Made by a program: the position numbers and the translations under genes. DNA of 64,000 nt from Archangium gephyra. Its GTDB lineage: Bacteria > Myxococcota > Myxococcia > Myxococcales > Myxococcaceae. This document shows, one piece after another, positions 35,213-46,675 of the stretch (within the stretch, counting starts at the first letter, position 1; each line of letters opens with the position of its first letter). The stretch is from the NCBI RefSeq assembly GCF_001027285.1, contig NZ_CP011509.1, forward strand, positions 2,612,501 to 2,676,500, in the 5' to 3' direction. Below the pieces are notes generated by a model, which saw only the letters and a program-made list of their open reading frames with translations, was not told the DNA's origin and made no database searches.

Positions 35213-35358
35213 AACCTTCCCTCGCCCTCCGGGAGAGGGTCAGGGTGAGGGTATCCGGGTCCGTTCTTCAACCCGTGGCCCACGCTGTGGACAAGGGGTT
35301 CAACCCAGGTTCATCCGATACCCTCACCCCGTCCCTCTCCCGGAGGGCGAGGGGAAAT
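35213..35358. repeat. REP-like imperfect palindrome, about 145 bp
   Basis: Left arm about 35217-35257 (CCCTCGCCCTCCGGGAGAGG then GTCAGGGTGAGGGTATCC) and right arm about 35316-35355, its near-perfect reverse complement, with a 58-bp loop containing TTCAACCC twice. This kind of CCTC-GGGAGAGGG-GGGTGAGGG palindrome is scattered in many high-GC genomes. It lies in the 303-bp gap after the caspase gene and could act as a transcriptional hairpin. Confidence 0.78.
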
Positions 35359-35494
35359 GGTCGCGGATGTTCCCCAGGGGGCGAGACCTCTGGAGGTGTG
35401 CGTGAGTCGCCGGAAATGATCCGCTCCGCCGGATGTTGGGGGCCGCGCTGTTTTTTCCGCACCCGGGCTCCTCCGGGCCGAAAGCGAGTCCACC

Positions 35495-37093
35495 ATGCGC
35501 CGTTTTCCTCGTACCCCGCTCCTCGCCGCGCTTGCCCTCCTGAGCGCCTCCGCCGCCCGTGCCGAAGCACCCACTCCGAATGGGGCGAGCTGGTGGAAGC
35601 ACGTGGAGTTCCTCGCCAGCGATGCGCTGGAGGGCCGGGACACGGGCAGCGAGGGCTACCGCAAGGCCGCGGCCTACGTCACCGAGCAGCTCGCGGCCGC
35701 CGGGGTGAAGCCCGGAGCCGGTGAGAGCTACCTCCAGGAGGTGGACCTGGTGTCGCGCCGCCTGGTGGAGGAGCGCTCGCGCCTGGCGCTGGTGCGCGGG
35801 GGCAAGGAGACGCGGCTGACGCTCGGCAAGGACGCCATCATCTCCTCCCGCACGGGCGAGGCGGGCTCCGTCGATGCCCCCATGGTGTTCGTGGGCTACG
35901 GCCTCTCCATCCCCGAGGCCGGTCACGAGGACCTCGCGGGCATGGACCTCCAGGGGAAGATCGCCGTCGTCCTCCACGGAGGCCCCGAGACGGTCTCGGG
36001 CGCGCTGCGTGCCCACCACGGCTCCACGGGCGAGCGGGTGAAGGCGCTGAAGCAGGCGGGAGCGGTGGGGCTCGTCGTGCTGCAGAACCCCAAGCTGGTG
36101 GAGGTCCCCTGGGAGCGGGCCGCCGGGGCGCGCAAGCAGCCCGCGATGATGTTCGCCGACCCGGCCCTCAACGAGGACCAGGGGCTGAAGCTGAGCGTCG
36201 TCGTCAACATGGCCCACGCGCAGAAGCTGTTCGCGGGTGCTCCGCACACCTATGACGCGCTGGTCGCCCTGGCGAACGCGGGCAAGCCGATGCCGAGATT
36301 CGAACTGCCCTCGCGCCTGAAGGCCGAGGTCGCCTTCGAGACCTCGCCGGTCAAGGCCGCCAACGTGGTGGGCGTGCTGCCCGGGAGCGACCCGAAGCTC
36401 GCGGGCGAGTACGTGGTCATCTCCGCGCACCTGGACCACGTGGGCATCGGCGAGCCCATCAAGGGAGACCGCATCTTCAACGGCGCCATGGACAACGCCT
36501 CGGGCGTGGCGGCGGTGCTCGAGGTGGCGCGGACGCTCCAGGCTTCGGCGCAGAAGCCCAAGCGCTCGGTGCTCTTCGCGCTGGTGATGGGCGAGGAGAA
36601 GGGCCTGCTGGGCTCGAAGTACTTCGCGGCCCGTCCCACCGTGCCGGCGGCGGGGCTGCTGGCGGACTTCAACATGGACATGTTCCTGCCGCTCGTGCCC
36701 TTCACCCACGTGGTGGCGTACGGCCAGGAGGAGTCCACGCTCGGCGCGTCGCTCCAGCAGGTGGCGGAGGCCCACGGGGTGAAGGTGCAGCCGGACCCGC
36801 AGCCCAACCGCATGGGCTTCGTGCGCAGCGACCAGTACGCCTTCATCCGCCAGGGCGTGCCGGCGCTGGCCTTCAAGTTCGGCGCCGAGCCGGGCTCCCA
36901 GGAGGAGAAGACGCTGCGCGGCTGGTACCTCGAGCGCTACCACGCGCCCTCGGATGATCTCGCCCAGCCGGTGAACAAGGAGGGCGCGGCGAAGTTCGTC
37001 CGTCTGCTCGCGGACCTCGCCCGCACCGTGGCGGACGCGCCCGAGCGCCCCCGCTGGAACGACACCAGCTTCTTCCGCCGTTTCGCCAGATAG
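35495..37093 (+). CDS. M28 family metallopeptidase with PA domain, secreted
   Basis: 532-residue secreted aminopeptidase-like enzyme. A signal peptide covers residues 1-23 (LLAALALLSASAARA). A PA-like insert lies at about 125-250. The two-zinc M28 core has VVISAHLDHVG (first His/Asp ligand pair near residue 312), a following FNGAMDNASG (bridging Asp near 333), MGEEKGLLGS (catalytic Glu and Glu ligand near 368), ADFNMDMF (Asp ligand near 392) and ERYHAPSDD (late His ligand near 484). All expected catalytic residues appear present. It is probably periplasmic or extracellular, helping protein degradation. A single gene with about 300 bp upstream that includes the REP-like palindrome. Confidence 0.92.
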   Translation: MRRFPRTPLLAALALLSASAARAEAPTPNGASWWKHVEFLASDALEGRDTGSEGYRKAAAYVTEQLAAAGVKPGAGESYLQEVDLVSRRLVEERSRLALVRGGKETRLTLGKDAIISSRTGEAGSVDAPMVFVGYGLSIPEAGHEDLAGMDLQGKIAVVLHGGPETVSGALRAHHGSTGERVKALKQAGAVGLVVLQNPKLVEVPWERAAGARKQPAMMFADPALNEDQGLKLSVVVNMAHAQKLFAGAPHTYDALVALANAGKPMPRFELPSRLKAEVAFETSPVKAANVVGVLPGSDPKLAGEYVVISAHLDHVGIGEPIKGDRIFNGAMDNASGVAAVLEVARTLQASAQKPKRSVLFALVMGEEKGLLGSKYFAARPTVPAAGLLADFNMDMFLPLVPFTHVVAYGQEESTLGASLQQVAEAHGVKVQPDPQPNRMGFVRSDQYAFIRQGVPALAFKFGAEPGSQEEKTLRGWYLERYHAPSDDLAQPVNKEGAAKFVRLLADLARTVADAPERPRWNDTSFFRRFAR

Positions 37094-37221
37094 CCCTGGC
37101 CACCCCGCCAGACCCCGTCAAAACGGATTTCCGAAATACTTGGAATTATCCGTTGAGTGTGCAATATGCGCGCGCCTCTAGCGGCCGGGCTGGAGCGGGG
37201 TTCATCCGGGGACGGGGTTTC

Positions 37222-38379
37222 ATGTTCAAGACGATGCGGCTGTCGGTGGTGTGGGCGGGAGTGGCGCTGGGGGTGGTGGGCGGGTGCGGGGACGCGGAGG
37301 CACCCGAGGCGGGTGTGGCGCGCTCTTTCGATGGAAGGGCGCTCAGCGCGTCGCGTTGGAGCACGAGCGCGTCCATGGGGAGCGCGCGCGGCCTGCACAC
37401 GGCGACGCTGCTGGACTCGGGGCTGGTGCTGGTGGCGGGGGGCACGACGGGGGCCGGCACGAGCGGCCTCACCCGGAGCGCGGAGCTGTACAACCCGTAC
37501 TCGGACACGTGGAGCGGCACGGGCTCGCTCAATGTGCCGCACCAGAACTTCGCGGGCGTCCGGCTCGACTCGGGCAAGGTGCTGGTGGCGGGCGGGCAGG
37601 ACGGCAGTGGCGCGCCCTCCTCCAGCATCGCGGAGCTGTATGACCCGGCCTCGGGCGTGTGGAGCCTCACGGGGGCCCTGGTGGTGCCGCGCTCCTTCTT
37701 CACCCTCACGCGGCTCGACTCGGGCAAGGTGCTGGCCTCGGGCGGCATGACGCCCGCGGGCGGCCTGTCCACCAGTGCCGAGCTGTATGATCCGGCCACG
37801 GGCACGTGGAGCCTCGTGGGCTCCCTGTCCACCTCCCGCTTCTCCCACACCGCGACGCAGCTCTACTCGGGCGAGGTGCTGGTGCTGGGCGGGCTGGGCA
37901 CGGTGACGAACACGGTGGAGCTGTTCAGTCCGGCCACGAATACGTGGCGGCAGGTGCGGCCCATGCCGGTGACTCGCGCGGGCCACACCGCGACGCGGCT
38001 CTTCTCGGGCTACGTGATGGTGGCGGGCGGCTTCGACCCGGGCACCCGCGGCAACCCCGTGCTGAGCTCGGTGGACGTGTATGACCCGTACAACGATCGC
38101 TGGTTCTCCGTGCCACCGATGAACCGGCCGCGCAGGGACCACACCGCCGTCCTGCTCTACTCGGGCGCGCTGCTGGTGACGGGCGGCACCAACGGCACCA
38201 CGTTGGAGACCAGCACCGAGGTGTACGACCCGCAGTCCAACCGGTGGTTCACGATCGACCACATGCCCGCGCCGCGCACCGGCCACACCGCCACGCTGCT
38301 GGACACGGGCGCGGTGCAGCTCATCGGTAGCACAGGGGAGGGTGTGTCCCCGCCGTCCTCCATGCGCTTTACCCCGTGA
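37222..38379 (+). CDS. Kelch-repeat lipoprotein
   Basis: 385-residue lipoprotein. The lipobox is GVVGGCGD near residue 20. The mature part is seven or so Kelch-type repeats of about 45-50 residues with pattern HTAT.L.SG.VLV.GG......S..AELYDP....W, forming a beta-propeller. This architecture is common in myxobacterial envelope proteins and is thought to mediate protein or carbohydrate binding. ATG at 37222 chosen for the signal peptide (MFKTMRLSVV); the open frame runs 23 codons further upstream without signal character. No operon partner: the next gene starts 141 bp later. Confidence 0.88.
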   Translation: MFKTMRLSVVWAGVALGVVGGCGDAEAPEAGVARSFDGRALSASRWSTSASMGSARGLHTATLLDSGLVLVAGGTTGAGTSGLTRSAELYNPYSDTWSGTGSLNVPHQNFAGVRLDSGKVLVAGGQDGSGAPSSSIAELYDPASGVWSLTGALVVPRSFFTLTRLDSGKVLASGGMTPAGGLSTSAELYDPATGTWSLVGSLSTSRFSHTATQLYSGEVLVLGGLGTVTNTVELFSPATNTWRQVRPMPVTRAGHTATRLFSGYVMVAGGFDPGTRGNPVLSSVDVYDPYNDRWFSVPPMNRPRRDHTAVLLYSGALLVTGGTNGTTLETSTEVYDPQSNRWFTIDHMPAPRTGHTATLLDTGAVQLIGSTGEGVSPPSSMRFTP

Positions 38380-38520
38380 GCTGTTGAACACTCGTGGAGG
38401 AGGAAGGCGGGCCCGGGGCAGGCGAACGGACGGCGCGACGCTCTCCTGCCTGCCTGTTCCCTCGGCTCCGCGTGCTCGGGTGCTTACCTGTTGGGGGACT
38501 CATACTCGGGGGTACTTCTC

Positions 38521-38790
38521 ATGACCATCGAAACACTCGTCATCTGGCTCGTCGTCGGCCTCATCGCGGGCTGGTTGGCCTCGGCGGTAGTGGGCGGCGG
38601 TTACGGCATCGTGGGAGACATCGTCATCGGTGTCGTCGGCGCGTTCATCGGCGGCTGGCTCTTCCGGGCACTTGGGGTCGGCGCACCCGGAAGTGGCATC
38701 GTGTCCACCATCATCGTGGCCTTCGTGGGAGCGTGTGTCCTGCTCCTGCTGCTAAGGGCACTGCACCGCACGCGCTACCGCTCCACCTGA
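38521..38790 (+). CDS. GlsB/YeaQ/YmgE family membrane protein
   Basis: 89-residue protein with three hydrophobic helices: about residues 2-25 (LVIWLVVGLIAGWLASAVVG), 30-52 (GDIVIGVVGAFIGGWLF) and 58-82 (TIIVAFVGACVLLLLLRAL). The Gly-rich pattern, length and start MTIETLVIW match the transglycosylase-associated (GlsB/YeaQ) family, a stress-linked small inner-membrane protein of unclear function. The ATG at 38521 fits; a start 30 bp upstream is less like the family. Confidence 0.88.
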   Translation: MTIETLVIWLVVGLIAGWLASAVVGGGYGIVGDIVIGVVGAFIGGWLFRALGVGAPGSGIVSTIIVAFVGACVLLLLLRALHRTRYRST

Positions 38791-38859
38791 TTCGCGTCCT
38801 TCCCGAGAGGGGGCCTGCCACGAGCGGGCTCCCTCTCGCCGTTCACGGGGGGACGGGCC

Positions 38860-39651
38860 TCACCGGGTCTCGGGCTCGGGAGGGATGAAGCCCTTCACCC
38901 GGTGGAGGTTCGCGCCGTGGAAGGTGGCGCCGGTGAGGGTGGCGGCCGCGAAGCTGGCGCGCTCCAGGTTGGCGTTGTCGAAGCAGGCATTCGTCAGGTT
39001 GGCCCGATCGAGCTGCACCCGCTCGAGGTTGGCGTCGCGGAGGTTGGCGCCCTCGAGGCGGCTGTCGCGCAGGTCGGCCTTCTCGAGGTTGGACGAGCGC
39101 AGGTCCGCGCGCGTCAGGTTCGCCCCATCCAGGTCCACGCCCTCCAGGTTCGAGCGCCGCAGGTTCACGCGGGAGAGGTTGGCCTCGCTCAGCCGGGCGT
39201 CCTCCAGGTTGCAGCCTTCCAGGTTGGAGCCCTCCAGGTTCGCGCGGGCCAGGTCCGCGCCCTCCAGGTTGGAGCCCTGCGCGTTGATGCCGGCGAGGTT
39301 GGCGCCGACGAGCCGCGCGCCCTCCAGGTTGCAGCCCTCCAGGTTGCAGCCCGCGAGGAGGACCTCCCGCATGTCGGTACGCTCCAGGTTCGCCCCGCGC
39401 AGCTTGGCCTCGAGCAGGTTGGCACCGTCGAGGTTGGCGTGCTCCAGGTTGGCGCCCCGCAGGTTGGCCCCGCGCAGGCTCGCCTGCCGCAGGTTCATGT
39501 CCTCCAGGTCCATCCCCGACAGGTCCGCCCCATCGAGCACGGCCTTGGTGAGGTCGACGCGCGCCTCGGCCGCCGCTTCCAGCGCCTCGCGCAGGTCTCC
39601 CTCGTGGCTGAACAGCTCCGTCCCTTCCTTGTTCTTGATCTGCGTCGGCAT
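38860..39651 (-). CDS. pentapeptide-repeat protein
   Basis: 263-residue protein. After a short N-terminal segment (PTQIKNKEGTELFSHEGDL) almost the whole length, about residues 45-255, is pentapeptide repeats of the A(N/D)L.. type, some forty consecutive units such as GANLRGANLEHANLDGANLL. These fold into a right-handed quadrilateral beta-helix. Known members include DNA-mimic topoisomerase protectors (Qnr/MfpA), but most have no assigned role, and I do not claim one. No signal peptide or membrane helix, so cytosolic. Start at 39651 chosen where the family-like sequence begins. It is transcribed divergently from the AraC-type regulator, with about 110 bp between. Confidence 0.9.
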   Translation of the reverse strand: MPTQIKNKEGTELFSHEGDLREALEAAAEARVDLTKAVLDGADLSGMDLEDMNLRQASLRGANLRGANLEHANLDGANLLEAKLRGANLERTDMREVLLAGCNLEGCNLEGARLVGANLAGINAQGSNLEGADLARANLEGSNLEGCNLEDARLSEANLSRVNLRRSNLEGVDLDGANLTRADLRSSNLEKADLRDSRLEGANLRDANLERVQLDRANLTNACFDNANLERASFAAATLTGATFHGANLHRVKGFIPPEPETR

Positions 39652-39760
39652 CGCTCGTCCTTCCGTGAAGTGATGCGCGCCAATGTACGGGCCGGCCCCG
39701 GGCACCGGTATGACCCGGGATGCCGGAAAGCATGACCGAGCGTGCCATAATCCCCGTCCC

Positions 39761-40799
39761 GTGGCGCGCGTGCGCAAAGAGACTCCCTTCCGGTCCGGGC
39801 TGGTGCCGGCGCTCGTCCGCTTCGTGCGCGCGCACGGAGGGGACGCGGAGCTGCTCGTCCGCCGCTTCCGTCTGCCCGCGGGGGTGGAGGCGCACACGGA
39901 CGCGCCCATCACCGCCGAGGACTTCGGCCTGCTGCTGGAGGCGGCGGCGGGCGAGCTGGATGACCCGGCGCTCTCCCTGCGGCTGCCCGCGGAGCTGGAG
40001 CCGCGCGGCTACGGGCTGGGCGAGCTGGCGGTGCGCGCGAGCCCCACGGTGCGCGAGGCGCTTCAGCGCATGGTGCGCTATGCCCCGCTGGAGAACGACC
40101 GGCTCGTCCTCGGGCTGGAGGAGCGGGGAGACGCGGTGGCCTTCACCTGCCGCGTGGCCGGACACCCCCGGGGCCTCGGCCGGCACGCGCACGAGTACGT
40201 GCTCGCCTCGGTGCTCACGCACGTGCGCACGCTGACGGGCCTGGCCGTGGTGCCGCGCTCGGTGTGGTTCCTCCATGCGCGTCCCAAGCGCCTGGACGCC
40301 GCGCACCGCTTCTTCGGCACGGAGGAGCTCGACTTCGGCCGCGCCGACAACGGCCTGCTGTTCGACGCGGCGTGGATGGAGGCCCGGTTGACCACCGCGG
40401 ACCCGCGCCTGCTCGTCACGGCGGAACAGCTCGCCGACTCGGCGCTCCGGGCGCGAGGCCCCACGGAGGACTTCACCGCCACGGTGGCCGCCCGTATCAA
40501 GGAGGCTCTCAACGAGGCGCTCGGCACCGGCGCGGGCGCGGAGGACATCGCCGCGCGGCTGCACATGAGCAAGCGCACGCTCCAGCGCCGGCTGGAGGAG
40601 GGCGGCCTGTCCTTCCAGGAGCTGGTGGACCGGGTGCGCGCGGAGAAGGCGCGGGCGCTCGTGCGCGACGAGCAGCTGGCGCTGGCCGACGTGGCCTTCC
40701 GCCTGGGCTTCTCGGACGTGAGCAGCTTCAGCCGCTCGTTCCGGCGCTGGACGGGCGTGTCCCCCGGCCGCTACCGGCTGTTGAAGCAGCCGCCGCCGC

Positions 40800-40810
<11 letters not shown>
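39761..40810 (+). CDS. AraC family transcriptional regulator
   Basis: 349-residue regulator. The N-terminal part (about residues 10-200) looks like the arabinose-binding-like domain (PF12625 type) seen in OruR/ArgR-like AraC proteins. The C-terminal DNA-binding domain has two helix-turn-helix units: AARLHMSKRTLQRRLEEGGL (about 268-287) and VAFRLGFSDVSSFSRSFRRW (about 309-328). The frame stays open upstream for 26 codons, but the GTG at 39761 is where similarity begins; no clear ribosome site is visible. It is divergent from the pentapeptide-repeat gene, a plausible target. Its end overlaps the convergent histidine kinase gene by 11 bp. Confidence 0.87.
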
Positions 40811-43388
<2,578 letters not shown>

Positions 43389-43559
43389 TGGCGGCTTGAC
43401 CGAGGGCGCTCATGAAACCTGGAGGCGGGCCGGGTGCAAGGCCCTGCATATGCAACTCCGGAGCGTGCAGGGAACAGCCGGTGCGCGAAAATGGATGCAA
43501 CCGTTTTGCGTTTGACTCCGCTCGCCCCCCTGCCCGCCCGAAGGGGGGAGTGCGCACCC
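43389..43559. other. 171-bp intergenic region between two histidine kinase genes
   Basis: Both flanking genes are on the minus strand, so this holds the promoter of the 40800-43388 gene. A CCGCTCGCCCCCCTGCCCGC patch and a TTTTGCGTTTGACTCC stretch are visible. No terminator was identified. Confidence 0.3.
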
Positions 43560-46433
43560 TCAGGAACGCTTCAGCAGCGTGGCCAACACCCATAGCAGTT
43601 CCGCGGGCTCGAGGGGCTTGGCCACATGCGAGTCGAAGCCGGCCCGCAGCGCCGCGGCCTGGTCCTCCTGACGGGCATACGCGGTGAGCGCCACGGCCGG
43701 TACCCGTCCGCCCAGCTCGGGGGCCCGGGTGCGCACTGCCTGGATGAGTGCGTAGCCATCCATCCCCGGCATGCCGATGTCCGAGATGATCAGCTCCGGC
43801 GGCTCCCGGTTCATCAACTCGAGCGCCTGGGCCGCGCTGTCCGCGATGGAGACGCGGGCCTTTCCCTCCTGGAGCAGCGTGGCCACCAGCTCGCGCGTGT
43901 CCTTGTCGTCATCGACCACCAGGATGTGGCGTCCGTGGAGCGCCTTCGGGTAGTCGGCGGGGAGCTGGGGCGGGTGTTGAGGGAGCACCCGTGCCGGCTC
44001 GGCCTCGGCCGCGCGGGGCGCCACCAGCGGCAGCAGGACGGTGAAGGTGGCGCCCTGTCCCTTGCCCGCGCTCTGGGCCTCGACGGTGCCGCCGTGCAGC
44101 TCCACCAGGTGGCGCACGATGGCCAGTCCCAGCCCCAGTCCGCCGTGGCGGCGCGTGGAGGAGGCATCCGCCTGGGTGAAGCGCTCGAAGAGGTGGGGCA
44201 GGAAGCCCGGGGCGATTCCATCTCCGGTGTCGCGCACCTGGAGCTCCACGTGCGCGGGGCGCCACGAGAGCGACACCGTCACGCTGCCTTCCTGGGGCGT
44301 GAACTTCACCGCGTTGGACAGCAGGTTCCACACCACCTGCTGCAGCCGGTCCGGGTCTCCCTGCACGGGGACCGTCTGCGGCTCCAGTGACACCTGGAGC
44401 TGGATGCCGCGCGCCTCGGCGGCCGGACGCACCACGTCCACCGCGCTCTCGATGACCTTCTCCAGGTTCGTGGGGCGCACGTCCAGCCGCAGCCGGCCGC
44501 TGACGATCCGGTTCACGTCCAGCAGATCCTCGACGAGCTGCGTCTGCGCCCGCGCGTTGCGCTCGATGGTCTCCAGCGCGCGCTCGCGCTTGTCCTGCGG
44601 CAGCTGCCGCGTGCGGAGGATCTGCACCCAGCCGAGGATGGCCGTCAGCGGCGTGCGCAGCTCGTGCGAGAGCACCCCGAGGAACTCGTCCTTGAGACGG
44701 CTGGCCTGCTCGGCGCGCTGGCGCTCCGCCTCGGCCGCCTCGTACAGACGCGCGCGCTCCAGCGCCTGGCCACACTGCTGCGCGAGCATCTGCAGGAACT
44801 GCAACTCCTCGGGGACGCAGACGCGCGGGTCGGGGTAGCTCAGCACGAGCGCGCCGACGGACTCTCCATGCACCCACATGGGGAACACCGCCACCGCATG
44901 GTCCTGCTGCGAGGCGCGCAGGGTGACGATCTCCGGGTACCTCGCCGCCATGTCCGAGGTGGAGCGCAGCCAGATCTCCCGGCCCGAGCGCACCGCGTCG
45001 ACGACGGGGTTGTTCGCCAGGGGCGTCAGGTCCCGCACGTGGCGGACGAAGCTCTCCGGGTACCCCACGTCATGGAGGCTCTCGAGCGAGCCATCCGCGC
45101 GCTGGCGGTAGACGGCCCCCGCCTCGGCGCCCATGCCGCCCACCGCCACGGACAACACCGTCCGGGCCACATCCGCCTGGGTGAGGGCCTGGGAGAGGGC
45201 GGAGGTGACCACCTGCAGGCGCGCGGCGTGCTCCTCGGCCTGCCGGGCCTCGGTGATGTTGTCGAAGACCATCACCGCGGCGATCGTCCGGCTGCGCTCG
45301 TCGCGGATGGGGGCGCAGTTGACCTTGATGAAGCGGTTGTCCTTGTCCGGCCGGCGCAGCCACAGCACCTCGCCGCGCACCACCTCGCCGTGCAGCACGC
45401 TGCGCGCCAGCGGCAGCTCCTCGGCCGGGTACGGGCTGCCATCCAGGCGGTGCTGGTGGTAGGCCGCGTAGCCCTTCACGTCCGGCGACTGGATGAGCTC
45501 GTGGCCCCAGATGGCCTCCGCCTGCGCGTTGGCGTACGTCAGCTCCCCGTTGGGCCCCGCCAGCAGGAAGCCCGAGGGCATCTGCTCGAGGATGGCCGAC
45601 AGCAGCCGCTCGTTGGTCTCCAGCTCCGCCAGCAGCCGGTCGCGCTCCGCCTCGGCGGTCTTCCGCTCGGAGATGTCCGTGTTGGTGCCCACCCACTCGC
45701 GCACGCCGCCGTCCAGGTTGAACACGGGCACGGCGCGCGACACCACCCAGCGCCAGCTCCCGTTGGCGTGCCGCAGGCGGTACTCGTGGGCGAACGGCGT
45801 CTTCGTGGTGACGGCGTTCCTCCAGGCCTCGCGGGCGGCCGGCGCGTCCTCGGGGTGGATGGCCTCCAGCCAGGAGGTGCCGTCCAGCCACTGCTCGAGC
45901 GTGAGGCCGGTGAAGGCCCGCCAGGTGGGCGCGTCCTCCACGGGCCTGCCCTGGGCGTTGGTGGTCCAGATGGCGGAGGCCGACGTCTGCACCAGCGAGC
46001 GGAACCGCTCCTCGCTCTCGTTCAGCGCCTCCGCGGTGTGCCCGGCACTGGCGCGCCCGGTGATGTCCTCGCCGACGAAGAGCCACTCCACGAGCCGTCC
46101 CGCCTCGTCCTTCACCGGCAGGGCTCGCGCCTGGACATCGCGCCAGACGTCATCCTCGCGGCGCACGCGGAAGGTGACCTCCCCACCGTTGGAGCGGCCG
46201 GGCCCGAGCAGCTCTCCCTCTGGATCCAACGGGCCGCGATCCTCGGGATGGATGGCGTGCTGCCAGTGCCAGCCCATCATCTGTCCGGAGGCCTGGCCGG
46301 TGAAGGCCGCCCAGGAGTCAGAGGGTTGCTGCATCCGTCCGGCCTCGTCCACGACCCAGACGAGCCGGCGGGTATCCGCCAGGAGCGCACGGACGCGGAG
46401 GGTGTCACGTGCGGAGAGCGCCAGAGCGAGCAT
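43560..46433 (-). CDS. multi-PAS/GAF hybrid histidine kinase with C-terminal receiver
   Basis: 957-residue hybrid sensor kinase, soluble. Domain order: PAS (about 15-130, WVVDEAGRMQQPSDSWAAFT), PAS (about 140-265), PAS (about 275-400), GAF (about 410-560), HisKA with H-box GVLSHELRTPLTAILGW near residue 583, HATPase (about 680-800; N-box WNLLSNAVKF, G1 VRDTGDGIAPG, G2 GLGLGLAIVRHL), and a receiver domain (about 838-957) with ILVVDDDKDT at its start, phospho-acceptor Asp in IISDIGMPG and Lys in VAKPLEP. All motifs look functional, so it is likely to autophosphorylate and pass phosphate internally. A downstream phosphotransferase or output protein is not encoded nearby. Confidence 0.92.
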   Translation of the reverse strand: MLALALSARDTLRVRALLADTRRLVWVVDEAGRMQQPSDSWAAFTGQASGQMMGWHWQHAIHPEDRGPLDPEGELLGPGRSNGGEVTFRVRREDDVWRDVQARALPVKDEAGRLVEWLFVGEDITGRASAGHTAEALNESEERFRSLVQTSASAIWTTNAQGRPVEDAPTWRAFTGLTLEQWLDGTSWLEAIHPEDAPAAREAWRNAVTTKTPFAHEYRLRHANGSWRWVVSRAVPVFNLDGGVREWVGTNTDISERKTAEAERDRLLAELETNERLLSAILEQMPSGFLLAGPNGELTYANAQAEAIWGHELIQSPDVKGYAAYHQHRLDGSPYPAEELPLARSVLHGEVVRGEVLWLRRPDKDNRFIKVNCAPIRDERSRTIAAVMVFDNITEARQAEEHAARLQVVTSALSQALTQADVARTVLSVAVGGMGAEAGAVYRQRADGSLESLHDVGYPESFVRHVRDLTPLANNPVVDAVRSGREIWLRSTSDMAARYPEIVTLRASQQDHAVAVFPMWVHGESVGALVLSYPDPRVCVPEELQFLQMLAQQCGQALERARLYEAAEAERQRAEQASRLKDEFLGVLSHELRTPLTAILGWVQILRTRQLPQDKRERALETIERNARAQTQLVEDLLDVNRIVSGRLRLDVRPTNLEKVIESAVDVVRPAAEARGIQLQVSLEPQTVPVQGDPDRLQQVVWNLLSNAVKFTPQEGSVTVSLSWRPAHVELQVRDTGDGIAPGFLPHLFERFTQADASSTRRHGGLGLGLAIVRHLVELHGGTVEAQSAGKGQGATFTVLLPLVAPRAAEAEPARVLPQHPPQLPADYPKALHGRHILVVDDDKDTRELVATLLQEGKARVSIADSAAQALELMNREPPELIISDIGMPGMDGYALIQAVRTRAPELGGRVPAVALTAYARQEDQAAALRAGFDSHVAKPLEPAELLWVLATLLKRS

Positions 46434-46675
46434 GAAGAGGTCTCCTGAAGGGCTCGGCTGCCCTCGTCAATCCCCCGGGCAGAGGGGAGTCCTCACCGAG
46501 CCGGGCCCATTATGACCTCAATTCCGGCCCGTGTGCTGTCACGGCAGAATTCCCCTGGCGGTGCGTGTGGGGTGGTCAGGGCTCCGGGCTCTGCTGGAGA
46601 GGGGCGGCCGACTCTGTCTGGATGAGAGGTGGATGAGAGTCCGTGGGGGGGAGGCCGGCCTCTGGGAGCCTGGAT
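46434..46675. promoter_or_regulatory. divergent intergenic region between hybrid kinase and PilY1-like gene
   Basis: 242-bp region holding promoters for both flanking genes. No clear -24/-12 or -35/-10 pair was recognised. A GGGAG ribosome-binding site precedes the ATG at 46676. Confidence 0.35.

Noticed and set aside
38890..39520. Dense 15-bp CAGGTTGGCG-like repetition, considered as a satellite repeat
   Set aside because: It is the in-frame coding of pentapeptide repeats on the minus strand.
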